Assembly (NCBI RefSeq): GCF_902167145.1 | Contig: NC_050097.1 | Span: 39,354,095-39,418,094 of the forward strand | Source: Zea mays | Lineage: Eukaryota; Streptophyta; Magnoliopsida; Poales; Poaceae | DNA: 64,000 nucleotides | Direction of reading: 5' to 3' | Shown here: positions 21,135 through 31,770 of the stretch, piece by piece | Position numbering within the stretch: position 1 is the first letter of the stretch | Layout of the letters: every line of letters starts with the position of its first letter | Made by a program: the position numbers and the translations under genes | The notes under the pieces: generated by a model | What the model was told of the DNA's origin: nothing | Databases searched by the model: none | The model's input: the letters and a program-made list of their open reading frames with translations, nothing else

Positions 21135-22236
21135 AGACACTAGAGATTGCCACCAGCACTTGCATAAGTTGTTGGTCCAAATAGATCCATGTGAAGTAGT
21201 TACAGTGGCCTTGATGTTGACATGAAAGCTTTTGTAGGATGTGTGTTAGCAACTTGCTTTCCAGCTTGACATGCACTACAAGGCTTGTCCTTTTCAAATA
21301 CAACATCCTTTAGTCCTCTAACCATGTCCTTCTTTAATACTTTCTTGAGTGTGCTCATTCCAACATGTGCAAGCCTTCTATGCCATAGCCATCCAAGTGA
21401 TGCTTTGGTAAAGAGGCAAGTTCTTAAGTCTGCATCTTCAGAGGTGAAATCCACTAAGTAGAGATTGTTGTATCTAAATCCTTTGAACACCATTGATTCA
21501 TCATCCAATTTTGATACAATAACCTCTGTTGGAGTGAATAAGCATTGAAGGCCAAGATCACAAAGTTGACCCACTGATAATAAGTTGAAGGTCAAAGGTG
21601 CAACGAAGAGAACATTTGAAATCGATAGATCATTTGAAATTGCCACCATGCCAAGTCATTGAACTTTTCCCTTAGAATTGTCCCCAAAGGTGATTTTGTC
21701 TTGTCCATCAACATTCTCATCTAGTGAGGTGAACATTCATGGGTTGCATGTCATATGTTGAGTGCATCCACTGTCAATAACCCATTGGCTCCCACCGGTC
21801 TTGTAGTTCACCTACATCCACAGACAAATCAAGCTTGAGTTTTAAGGGCCCTATTTTGCATAGGACCTGTGACTTTTTCAATCAAGGACTTTGCAACCCA
21901 AATTTGTCTAGGTCTACTCTTGCATGGTGGACCTAGGAATGTAACTTTGACTTTTCCATTTGCTACTTTTCTTAGAACATAATGAGCATTTAAGGCAAAT
22001 GGTCTTGAGTGCTTTGGCAAGGGAGTTGGTGGTTTGGCTTTGCAGTTGTGGGCAAAATGACCTTCTTTTCCACACTCAAAGCATTTGATAGGCTTATGAG
22101 TCTGCTTTGGCTTGTATTGAATTGTAGCTTTCTTTTGCATGAAGGAATTATATCCAATACCACTCTTGTTGTTTTTCATGACAATGTTCATGAGAAATTC
22201 ATTTTGGAGGTATTGGCCCTTGTTGAACTTTTGCAC
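21135..22236 (-). pseudogene. Outer copia element: second zinc knuckle, protease and GAG-pre-integrase
   Basis: From 22236 a frame carries KCFECGKEGHFAHNCKAKPP (CX2CX4HX4C). A protease region follows (IDSGCTQHMT near 21770) with an in-frame stop. The frame from 21649 reads NLLSVGQLCDLGLQCLF and SLGWLWHRRLAHVGMSTLKKV, then CSACQAGKQVANTH, the integrase zinc head. It stops near 21200 and reaches the nested element at 21130. Confidence 0.8.
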
Positions 22237-24107
22237 ACTTGTTGCAAGATGTTCATTTCCTTCTTAAGTTTCTTGACCTCATTTTTAAGCCTTTCATTAT
22301 CCACTGCCAACTCATTGTTGAAGTCATTGTTCTCAATGTCAACCTTTCCTCTAGTAGTTGCATTAGTTAAATATCTCTTCAATTTTTGGTTGTCTAATGT
22401 CAAGACTTCAACTTTTTCGGTCAGTTCATCATGAAGACTAGTTTGATCATCTTGGCTCAAATCATCACATGAGGTTGCTACATCAATCTTAACAACAGGG
22501 TTAATAGCCTCATGTGTATTGCAAGATAAAAGTTCATTTTCAACAAGAAGATTATCATAATCAAATTTAATCTTAGTATAGTCTTCCTTAATTTTTACTA
22601 GTCTATCTTTCAACTCCCTATTAGCTTCATTTAACTTGTCACATTTATCCTTAGCATCTTTTAGGGAGGATGTAAGCTCATTTACAGTGGATGACATAGT
22701 TTTGTTTTCTTCTTTCATTTCATCACTAGCTTTCATAACTATGTCATATTTGGCATTTAAAAATTCATTTTCATCTTTCAACTTATCACATTTAGCTTTT
22801 GACTTCCTAATGATTTGAGTGTATTCCTTAAGCAAGTCAGCTAGTTCATCGTAGGAAGGTGAAGCAAATTCATCATCACTATCACTATCATCAATAATAT
22901 CATTATCATTTTGTACCTTCCGTTCACCTCTAGCCATGAGGCATAAGTGAGAAGTCGATGATGGTGATGGTGGTGGTGAAGAGAAGTCCCCAGCGATGGC
23001 GGCAACTTTTTCATCATTTTCTTCTTCACTTGAAGAAGATCCACTTGATGACTCAATGTCAGTGAGCCAGTCACCAACAATGTATGTCTTTCCATTTTTC
23101 TTTTTGTGGAACCTCTTGTGCTTCCCATCCTTCCTCTTGAAGAATCTCTTTTCCTTTTTCTCGTCATCACTGTCATCTTCTTTCTTGCCCTTGAACTTGT
23201 TCTTCTTAGGCTTGTTACATTGATGAGCAAGATGACCAAGCTCTCCACAGTTGTAGCAATCCATTTCAGAAATGGGCTTTCTTTTACTGGAAAAGAATTT
23301 CTTCTTTCTTGAGTCAAACTTGATGTCTTCTCTGTTGAGCTTCTTTAACATCTTGGTGGTCTTCCTCACCATCAAGGCAATGTTAGCATCAAGATCATCA
23401 TCACTTGAGGATTCTTCCTCAATTTGTACTTTAGCTTTTCCTTTCTTTTCTTGATTTGCTTTGAGAGCCAAATCCTTTCTCTTGGAAGATGACTCATCCT
23501 TGTCATTGATGTGCATGTACATCTCATGAGCATTGATCTTTCCCAATATCTGTGTAGGAGTGGCAACTGAAAGATCCATCTAATGAAGCACTATGACAAT
23601 GTGTCCATATTTGTCAATTAGGAGGACACTAAGAATCTTCCTCACAACATCCGATTATGAAATTTGTGTAAGCCCCAAGCCATTTTCTTCCTATACAAGA
23701 ATATTGAGACATGAGTACATAGCATTGGCATTTTAATTAGCAAGCATCTCAAAAGAATTTAGTTTTCTCATAGTAATGTGATATCTCTCCTCATGCTCAC
23801 TTCTAGTTCCTTCATGTAGAGCACATATGTCCATCCACAAATCATGAGCATTTCTATGGTTTCTAACTCTATTAAACACATCTTTGCAAAGGCCTCTAAA
23901 AAGAGTGTTTTTGGCCTTAGCATTCCATTTATCATAGTTAAACTCTTCCCCTACAAGATTTGTGGGATCTCTAGGTTCGGGGAAACCTTGTGTGGCGGCT
24001 TTGTAGACACCAATGTCTATAGCCTCTAAATAAGCTTCCATACGAATTTTCCAATATGGAAAATCGTCACCATAAAAAACGGGAGGAGGTACATCCCCAC
24101 CGGACAT
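22188..24107 (-). pseudogene. Outer copia element: gag
   Basis: Starts at ATG 24107 just downstream of the PBS. The first frame (to 23733) reads FYGDDFPYWKIRMEAYLEAI and WDKWNAK-type gag core, then stops. A second frame (23579-22188, 463 codons) gives the DLSVATPTQILGKINAHEMYM end of the gag domain, the zinc knuckle CYNCGELGHLAHQC (about 23225-23265), Lys/Asp/Ser-rich stretches and a long heptad-rich coiled coil. Two stops or frameshifts between 23733 and 23579 break the protein. Confidence 0.82.
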
Positions 24108-24147
24108 CGTTACTCTAGCAGTTAAGCTAATCTAAGAGCAATAAGGC

Positions 24148-24159
24148 TCTGATACCAAT
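24148..24159 (-). other. Primer-binding site of outer copia element
   Basis: The minus strand reads ATTGGTATCAGAGCC right after the LTR end TCCTTTCA, again complementary to initiator tRNA-Met. It is identical in position and sequence to that of the nested element. Confidence 0.87.
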
Positions 24160-25608
24160 TGAAAGGATCATGATGCCCAAGAGGGGGGTGAATTGGGCTT
24201 TTCTAAAATTCAACAACAATTAAACCCTAAGCTAGAACCCAACTTCACCCCAACAACTAGTAAGGGAATACTACTAGAAATACAACAATGCTAAGACAAT
24301 ACTTCAAATACTTGCTAAACAAATACATAATGTAAAATGCTTGAATTAAGTGCGGAATGTAAAGCAAGGTTTAGAAGACTCCTCCAATTTTTCCTGAGGT
24401 ATCGAAGAGTCGGCACTCTCCCCTAGTCCTCGTTGGAGCACCCGCGCAAGGGTATCGCTCCCCCTTGGTCCTCGCAAGAACCAAGTGCTCACTATGAGAT
24501 GATCCTTTGCCACTCCGGCGCGGTGGATCCCTCATGACCGCTTACAAACTTGAGCCGGGTCACCAACAAGATCTCTAAGGTGATCATCGAGCTCCCAACG
24601 CCACCAAGCCGTCTAGGTGATGCCGATCACCAAAGTAACAAGTCGTAGACTTTCACTTGACCAAGAGAAGCCTAATGCATGTGGTGTGTGCTCTAGGTGG
24701 CTCTCGCTAGCGCTAATGAGGTCCAAATGCGGGATTAAGATTCTCAAATCACCTCACTAGGCTTTGTGGTGCTTGCAATGCTCTACCAAAGTGTAGGAGT
24801 AAATGTGGGCAGCAAGACAATCAATATGGTGGGTGGAGGGGTATAAATAGCCCTCACCCACCAACTAGCCGTTACCGGAATTCTGCTGCGCATGGGCGCA
24901 CCGGACAGTCCGATGCACCAACGGTGCGTCACTAGTGCGTCAATGGTCGACTCCAGCGGCTAGTTCTAACAGTTAGCCGTTGGGCAGATGGCACACCAGA
25001 CAGTGAACAGTCACTGTCCGGTGCGCACCGGACAGTCCGGTGCGCTGTCCACTGTGCCACTATAATTCATCTTCCCAACTATGCGCTCTCAGGTTTCTGC
25101 GCAGGGGAAGGGCCTGCCCCGGGCCAACCTAGCCCCACATGACAGAGGGCGCACCGGACAGTCCGGTGCCCCAAAGCCAGAAACCCTAGTTTTAGTTTTC
25201 TTCTGTTTTTCAAATCGGTTTTCGTTCTAACTCGTGAATATGTTCTAGAGTGACACCTAGCACTATATGTGAGTGTGAATATGCACCAACACTACACTAG
25301 AACTCTCTTGGTCAAACTACTCATCGACAACCCCTCTTTATAGTATGACTAAAACAAAATAAAAGACCTAACTATATAACGAGTGTCTGCAACTCCTTGA
25401 CACTCGGAATACGAAGACCTTCACTTTTTGTTTCGTCACTTTAGCCATCGCTTCAAGTTCTTATCTCCGGGATTGTTTTCACCGTTGTAGTACATCTACC
25501 TGTAATGCGACCTAACTTACCATTTGTCTCTGCAAAACACATGTTAGTCACATATAATATTATGTTGTCATTAATCACTAAAACCAACCAGGGGCCTAGA
25601 TGCTTTCA
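24160..25608 (-). repeat. 5' LTR of outer copia element
   Basis: From TGAAAGGATCATG next to the PBS to GATGCTTTCA on the plus strand, 1,449 bp, with TG..CA and mirrored TGAAAG/CTTTCA ends. Several CACCGGACAGTCCGGTG palindromes lie at about 24896-24912, 25018-25042 and 25150-25168. The partner LTR is missing from the window, so the outer boundary rests on the inverted termini only; the flanking 5 bases are ACCAC. Confidence 0.75.
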
Positions 25609-26385
25609 ACCACAAATGTTTAGTATCCCCCAAAGCACGAAGGACTAGCACGACTACTCACTTGGAAAATGACCCCTCCTAGAAAGGACGACACCCAATA
25701 GGATCTACAAAAAGAGAAAGGAACCTCAGGGCCCCATGACACGACAACGATTATTAGGGAGAACAAAAAAGCAACAAGTCGACTTTTCATTATTTGGGGA
25801 AGCCACGCCACAGCGTGTTACAACATGGGGTCAGCAAGCGCTACAAACAATGTCGTCCACAAACAACCTCTGTATGACGCGACTTGCCACCTCATTGTAA
25901 CGCTACAGCATCTCCTTCAGACCATCATCTGGGAAGGCCGACGACCTCCTGAAGGTTGTAGCTAGGGGAGGTAAAGGCGACGTCACGAGTGGGGCACGAC
26001 GACGTCGACTGATGAGCTGAAGGCCACCATGGTGGTGCAAAGGAATATAGGCGAGTGAGGCAGAGACAATGAAAGAGAGGAAAGTTAGGGCTTTATATAC
26101 AACGCCCACAGTGACAGAAACAACAAGGAGCAGGGAGCGCTCGTGGCTTGGTTGGTTTATCTAGTTGTTAGGCAAGACGCGAGGGAGAAAAACAACAAGG
26201 AGGAAGAACTCATGATGGTTGTATGAGTGATTGCATGGTTAGTCACACATGTAAGAGGTAAGACTTATCTTATCTGATTGACTTATCTTAGTCGATTGTT
26301 AGGCAAGACGTGGGGAAGAAAATTCACGCGTAACACACGACACACGAAACTCATGGTTTAAAGGAAAGGGTAGAGAAGAGATTAG
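25609..26385. other. Intergenic stretch without recognised gene
   Basis: No coding region with convincing composition is seen. The segment holds two copies of an unclassified repeat (GTTAGGCAAGACG, near 26167 and 26298) that also occurs near 27455 and 59415. It ends with ATTAG, the target copy of the solo LTR. Confidence 0.5.
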
Positions 26386-27387
26386 TGTCGGGGACAAGGT
26401 CCTCGGCCCCTGGGGCCCATCGGTCAGTAGGAGGAAAAAGGAAATGTTTGCCTCGAAAGCACTCGCCCCTAGACGAACCTGAGGCATCGAGCCTGAGGTC
26501 GGGCATGGTGGAGCTGAACAGGGGGTCGGGCGAACCGAAGGGAAACTACTCGAGTGGATGCCTCGCCTAGCTCGTGACTGACTCGCCATAAGTAAGCGAA
26601 CGCATTAGCTATGCCTGGCGTCGAGCCGCGGTAGAGGCGCCAGTCCGCCTCCCACTGATGACCTACGAGCCCCCATGCTGTGGCGCACTCATGACCTACA
26701 AACCCCTCGAACTACAATGCATTTATGGCCCACACATCCCCCGATCTACGGAGTACTCATGACCTATCAGGGCTAGGGCGAAGTCACGTCAAGACTAAGG
26801 CTACGAAGGCCAGGGGTTCGTGTGGCTTGAATAATGGCGCCTAGGCCCCACGCTGCCTTCGTCGTCCGATATAAAGAATATGAGGCGACCAGGCGACCCG
26901 ATGCTCACGGACGCAAGCGACTTCACCACGGTAAAACGCTCGGTTTTACCATCGTCCGGTGACTCCTTCTTGAGGAAGCCACCGATGGCCGACCCCTCCT
27001 TGGCCTATAAAAGGAGGGTCGGCCATCGGACAAAGAGACACATAGAAGACGGACAGATGTACCGATGAAAGGAGGAGGGAGGCATCGACGAAGACTAGGA
27101 GACTCAAGCCCCGTTGCCAAGCCAAGACTTAGTACTCCAACTCTGTAGCCCTTAGCTCCACCTCCTCCACATAAGAGACCTGGGAGTCTCTCCTCCCGCT
27201 CTCGCCCGCTTGTAACCTCTACTACGAGCATTGATCATCAAAGATATCAGTAGCAGGAGCCGCGAAGACTGAATGCAGGAACATTCCGTCCGAACCAGTA
27301 TAAATCTTCCGCCCACCGTGTCCACCATCCGAAGCCCAGAACACACACACAAATTTATTTGTCGGAGCTAGGTTCGAAATACCGACA
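26386..27387 (+). repeat. Solo gypsy LTR with target duplication ATTAG
   Basis: A 1,002 bp unit beginning TGTCGGGGACAAGG and ending AATACCGACA, with inverted ends TGTCGG/CCGACA. It is flanked by ATTAG on both sides (26381-26385 and 27388-27392). No internal retrotransposon sequence is attached, so it is a solo LTR left by LTR-LTR recombination. It has a TATA box (CCTATAAAAGG, near 27003) and resembles the truncated LTR at 41575-42415 around the TATA box and in its last 200 bases. Orientation is taken from the TATA box. Confidence 0.88.
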
Positions 27388-27833
27388 ATTAGTTTTGTAT
27401 CTAGTGAGATAAAACTTATCTAGGTGCTAGCATCATTATCCCTTCCTATTTATTAGGCGAGATGCAGGAAGAGAAATAAACCTTACGCATTCCACATGAC
27501 ACATGACAATGTAAACATGAATTTAAAAAATTCTATATTAAAACTATTTTTTATTTTGGTTTTACCTACATATTTATTATGCTCTCAAATTATATACATA
27601 TATTATTTTTTAAATTTGTTATTTAAAATATAAAATATAGATAGATAAGAGAAAAACTCTATACGTAGATGATGAAAGAATGTCCTCTATGTTTATATGT
27701 TTTAAAAATATCTGATCAATAAAATAAACATATTTTGTGTTTTATTTTAAAACAAAACAACTCATATAACGTAGGCAATGTATCAGGTGCAAACCAACTA
27801 ACAAAAGCACAAAAAATTCTGAAGAAAATTATA

Positions 27834-27955
27834 AGGGTTAATTTGGAAATCCCAATTTCCCAAGGAATTTCTATTTTCCCAAGGGAATTTAGTTCATTTT
27901 TTTATTGGAAAATAGAAATCTTTCGAGAAATTGAGGTTCCCAAACTAGCCCTAAA
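27834..27955. mobile_element. Putative MITE with AGGGTTAATTTGG ends
   Basis: The left end AGGGTTAATTTGGAAATCCC and the right end GGTTCCCAAACTAGCCCT are imperfect inverted repeats, and further inverted matches (GGAAATCCCAATTTCC, GGAAAATAGAAATC) lie inside. The length of about 120 bp and the grass-typical end sequence suggest a MITE. The target duplication is unclear. Confidence 0.45.
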
Positions 27956-27974
27956 TATATTTTATTGTCTATTA

Positions 27975-28130
27975 TATCACTATATAAAATTTAAAATTTA
28001 AATTCATCATATGTTAAAAGATAGAAAAAAAGAAAATTCTGAGATACAAAAAATTAAAAATTATCTCATTTTTTTGTCTTTTAACATATGATTAATTTTA
28101 ACTTATAAATTTTATACAGTGTATATAGAA
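27975..28130. repeat. AT-rich foldback (inverted repeat)
   Basis: Two arms of about 55 bp, 27980-28035 and 28068-28124, are reverse complements with few mismatches, sharing CATATGTTAAAAGA and ATAAAATTTA cores. They are separated by a loop of about 30 bases. It is probably a small foldback MITE; it is not associated with a gene. Confidence 0.6.
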
Positions 28131-28453
28131 ACACGGACAAGTCACTAGTAAAATATATAAAGTGGTTGACGGTTTACTAAACTGTCACGCAAAACTCCCG
28201 CGGCAGAGTCGCAAAGATGACTCCTTCGCCTGTCGAAGCAAACTGAAAACGCGAAACGCTCGCGAAGTCGCGATAAAATGAACCCCTCGAGGACACACAA
28301 CCCAACCGCCTCCGCCCTCCGTTAGATCGTCCAAGGTTTCCTCAGTCTCCGGCTCCCTCCTTTCTTCGCGATCCGAGGGTGGTCTGTTCCGCGATGGACC
28401 TGCGATACAGCCACGCGTGGCCGCGCATCAATGCATGGGATCTCGTCGTCAAG

Positions 28454-29783
28454 GTGAGGCTTCGGGCTGCATTGTCCTCGCGCTACTGTTCCTGTGTCGT
28501 CTATGGTCGACGAGGAAATGTGGAATGGTGCGGGTTAGGGTTTGGCGGTTCGTCGTGTAAAGCAGGGCTTTTTACCGCACTCGGTAGATTGTGCAGCGAT
28601 CGTACTGTTGTTGTTTTGTTCTGTTTGTTTCTTTTGTTCCAACATTTTTTCTTTTTAATGGATGGATCCTAGTGCCTGGTTGGTATACTCAGATGAACTA
28701 TTAATGATCACCGCGCTGGTAACATTGTCAGATTTTTTATTTAATCTGGACCCCGTTAATAAAAGAGGCCTGGAGGATTCAGGCTAATGTACACTGAGCA
28801 CGGTTCATTTTTATCTTTGGGATTTGATACTAATTAGATGAGTTCAGTCATAGTAGTGCGAATGTTTTATCTTTGGGATTTTTTACGGTGAATTTTCATT
28901 GCCAAGGGTGTCGCACAACCACAGGTTACACAGCATTGCAGATGTTTGATGGCAGCTGATGTCAATATACACTAGCATGTTCCAGTAAGCCCTTAGTATT
29001 ATCGTTTAAGACTCCTAACGCCTTTGGGAACATTGCTTCTTTGTGCTGTGTAGCTAAAGCTATGATAATATATCTTAACTATTTTCTATGGTTAAGCCTA
29101 TAGTCTTAACACTTGTTTCTTAATGGTGCGATAATATTTTACTCCCTCCGTTCCAAAATATAATTCCTTTTAGACTAAATATACATTCATTAATTAACCT
29201 ATGAATATAGTTTTATGTTTAGGTCTACATTCATTCATTATTATTCATTAGAATGCGGACGGAAAAAGATAGGGCTAGAAATAAATAAATTTTGGGACCG
29301 GTGGAGTATTAAAAAGCAAGAGGGCAGTTTCTCTTATTTTTAGTTTTGGTCATCTGGTGTTCTTATTAACTTCACATACATGTTGATTACAAGGTATTTT
29401 ATGTTGTTATTTATACATCTCTTTTAGCATTTGGATAGTAAATTGACTCAACTACAGTCCACCAGGATTTGTTTCAACGACGCGTCTGCAGATGTTTAGA
29501 TTTAGCCCTACTCTTAAGCTTGGTGTATCTCAATGGCTAAACTCTAGATGACTGTTCTTCCCCCACAACCCTTCCCATCCCCCCTTTCTCTTTCTTTCTT
29601 GCTCTAATCTATCGTTTAATCATTTTTTAATAAAATTTAACTGTAGGGCTTCCTCTACAGTATTTCTTTAAAAAAAAACTACAGTCCACCAGCTGTCATA
29701 TATGCTCACTCTAAAGGAGTAATTGAATGTGCCACCCCATGATTGTTTCTGTGAGTCTCAGTATAGTCTCAACTGGTTTTCAG
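28454..29783 (+). other. Intron 1 of the NBR1-like gene
   Basis: AAG|GTGAGG at 28451-28459 and TTTTCAG|GTCAAA at 29777-29789 are good splice sites and keep phase 0 (LVVK joined to VKYGD). The intron holds a Stowaway-like MITE (29140-29308) and, near 29640-29690, a CTGTAG..CTACAG stretch followed by poly-A that may be a LINE end. Confidence 0.75.
29140..29308. mobile_element. Stowaway-like MITE in NBR1 intron 1
   Basis: About 169 bp with ends TACTCCCTCCGTTCC and GGGACCGGTGGAGTA, imperfect inverted repeats of the common grass CTCCCTCCGT type. A TA dinucleotide at both ends fits a mariner/Stowaway target. Confidence 0.75.
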
Positions 29784-30819
29784 GTCAAATATGGTGACAC
29801 TTTGAAGCGTTTCAATGTTTCTGTGAATGGTTCACACTTAGAGCATGATCTGCCTGCCCTTCGCTTGAAGATTTCAATTGCCTTTAAGTTCAATTCTGAC
29901 ACTGAGTACACTCTCACCTATACTGATGATGATGGAGATGATGTCATGCTGGATGATGATAATGAGCTACGTGATGCTGCTGTTAATCAGAAACTAAACC
30001 CTCTTAGGATTAGTGTTCAATTGAAGGGCGGCAATGTTGAGACAGCTCGGACAGAACAGCACACCACAAATTTGAAGTCTACTAGGTCAACATCCCTCGA
30101 AGATGAACTAGCTCAGGTGAAATCAGCTATTGATGAAGCTTTACAGTTTGTACCAGAGCAAATTCCTGCTGTCTTAGCAAAACTATCTCACGACTTGCAC
30201 TCTAGAGCTGCGTTATCTGCACCAACATTGGCTGAATTGCTGTATCGTATTGTTGAACTGGTAGTACGAAGCAGCAACATTCAACCTTCTGGTGGCTCTG
30301 GAGTTGGTTCACAAAAAATTGGAAATTCAAAGGCTAAGCTTGAAACTACAACTATGTCAGTTTCAGCATCAAATTCCCCAGACATGCAAAATCCCGAGAC
30401 ACCTGAAAATGGTCTTAAGAGTGTGCTATTGGAAAATCCCGCTGCTAAAAAAGATCAGGTGTCATTATGTCCTTCAGTTGAGGATTCACTGGTTTTTACT
30501 AGCTTAGGTGGAAGGAAATCTGAACCCAAACGGAATGCTGATAATGAAACAGAGATAAAATTGGATGCTCGCAGTAAAGGTAAATCTGCCATGTCCTCTG
30601 TGCTGCCTGCTTCCACCACATCTCATGGTGCTTCTACACAACGACCTGTTCATGTGCCATCAATGCGCGAAAACAAACTAATATATGGAACAACCCCTAC
30701 CTATACTTCCTGTGAATCCAATGGGACAGCTCATGGTAGTTTGCAGTCGATATTCCCTCTTCCACATGTAGTCTTCCCTCCTTGCTCACCAGTTTCCCCC
30801 CCTTATAATCTTACCTTTG

Positions 30820-30824
30820 GAACC
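30820..30824. other. Target site duplication GAACC, left copy (right copy 38180-38184)
   Basis: GAACC stands immediately before TGTTGGAGAC at 30825 and again immediately after CCCCCAACA at 38179. The reading frame of the NBR1-like exon continues exactly across it (GGA ACC then AAT GGA), proving that the retrotransposon entered a functional exon. Confidence 0.95.
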
Positions 30825-31464
30825 TGTTGGAGACTTGTTCTCAAATGCTATGAGTTAAGAACAAGGCAACATAAAAAATGTTAATCGGTTAAGCCCTTCG
30901 TCCTTCGAAGCATTATTCCCCTTAGGATATAACGGTTTTCGGACGAATGTTATGAAGGGTTTACCTTCATAAATTCACTATACAGTGACGAAGGATGAAT
31001 TATAAGGGATATAAAGGATAACATAGACAATTATATGTTATTATATGTATAAACAGAAATGACGTCAAATTACAAATGTACCTTCAACTTGAAGGAGATG
31101 AGAGTAAAAGCGCGACGCAAAAGCGAATGCCAAATCCGCGTGAACAGTACGGGGGTACTGTTCACCTATTTATAGGCACAGGGCACAGCCTATGCAAAGT
31201 TACATTTATGCCCTTTACATTTGATAATAATTTTATAGTAATCTATCGAGGTCTGAATAGCCTTTTCATCTTTAAGTCGGTTTCATTTTTTGCTGCCACG
31301 CCGAAGCTTTCCTGCTCACACCTTCGGCGCTGTATCAACCTTCGTATTATTCTGGTTTGCTGCGATGCCAACTTGAGTCCGAAGATACCTGTTCACAAAT
31401 TATACTCCAGAAATACTGTTAAATCCTGTTTTTGAGGACCTTCGGAAGCCGAAGGCCCCCAACA
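30825..31464 (-). repeat. 3' LTR of the Zeon-like element
   Basis: 640 bp, TGTTGGAGAC to CCCCCAACA on the plus strand. It contains the minus-strand TATA box (CCTATAAATAGG, about 31166-31177) and the palindrome GTGAACAGTAC-GGGG-GTACTGTTCAC beside it. It differs from the right LTR by five single-base changes. Next to it inside the element the plus strand reads GTAGCCCCTCGC, the complement of the polypurine tract. Confidence 0.92.
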
Positions 31465-31770
31465 GTAGCCCCTCGCAATATTAATTTGTTTAAAATAATA
31501 AATTTAGATTGCGACATGGACGAAGGCTTTACGCCGAAGGTCTGAAAAAACATCTTCCCTTTGCTAGAATAGCAACATTCACTGACAAGCGGGGTCTTTC
31601 AATTTCCAACGCACTGGGCGTATAAATACGGTCATACCGCAAACTCATTTGGCACGCTCTCTGGCTATCTGCTCCCGCTTACTCAATTTTTAGCTCTTGT
31701 GCACTAAGATTTGCTGAGTTCTTAGTTTTGAAGCTTCGGCTTTGAAAACAGTTTTTTAGTGTCTCCGAAG

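Larger units (their letters stand above)
10904..25608 (-). mobile_element. Outer Ty1/copia element, split by a nested copia element and cut by gypsy
   Basis: Minus-strand order from the right: LTR (25608-24160), initiator-Met primer-binding site, gag with zinc knuckles, protease and GAG-pre-integrase, [nested copia element 12219-21129], integrase, and the start of reverse transcriptase, where the Zeon-like LTR cuts it at 10903/10904. Integrase before RT is the copia order. The downstream RT, RNase H and second LTR are not in the window. All coding parts contain stops or frameshifts, so the element is old. CACCGGAC..GTCCGGTG palindromes in its LTR and the zinc-knuckle-rich long gag suggest a Sirevirus-like relative. 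Confidence 0.82.
27393..28393. other. AT-rich intergenic region and presumed NBR1-like promoter
   Basis: No gene is visible up to the ATG at 28394. It contains two small inverted-repeat elements (listed separately). The last 200 bases become GC-rich and hold CT-rich leader-like sequence (about 28305-28370). A GATAAAATG at 28271 is the only TATA-like motif. The transcription start cannot be fixed. Confidence 0.4.
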
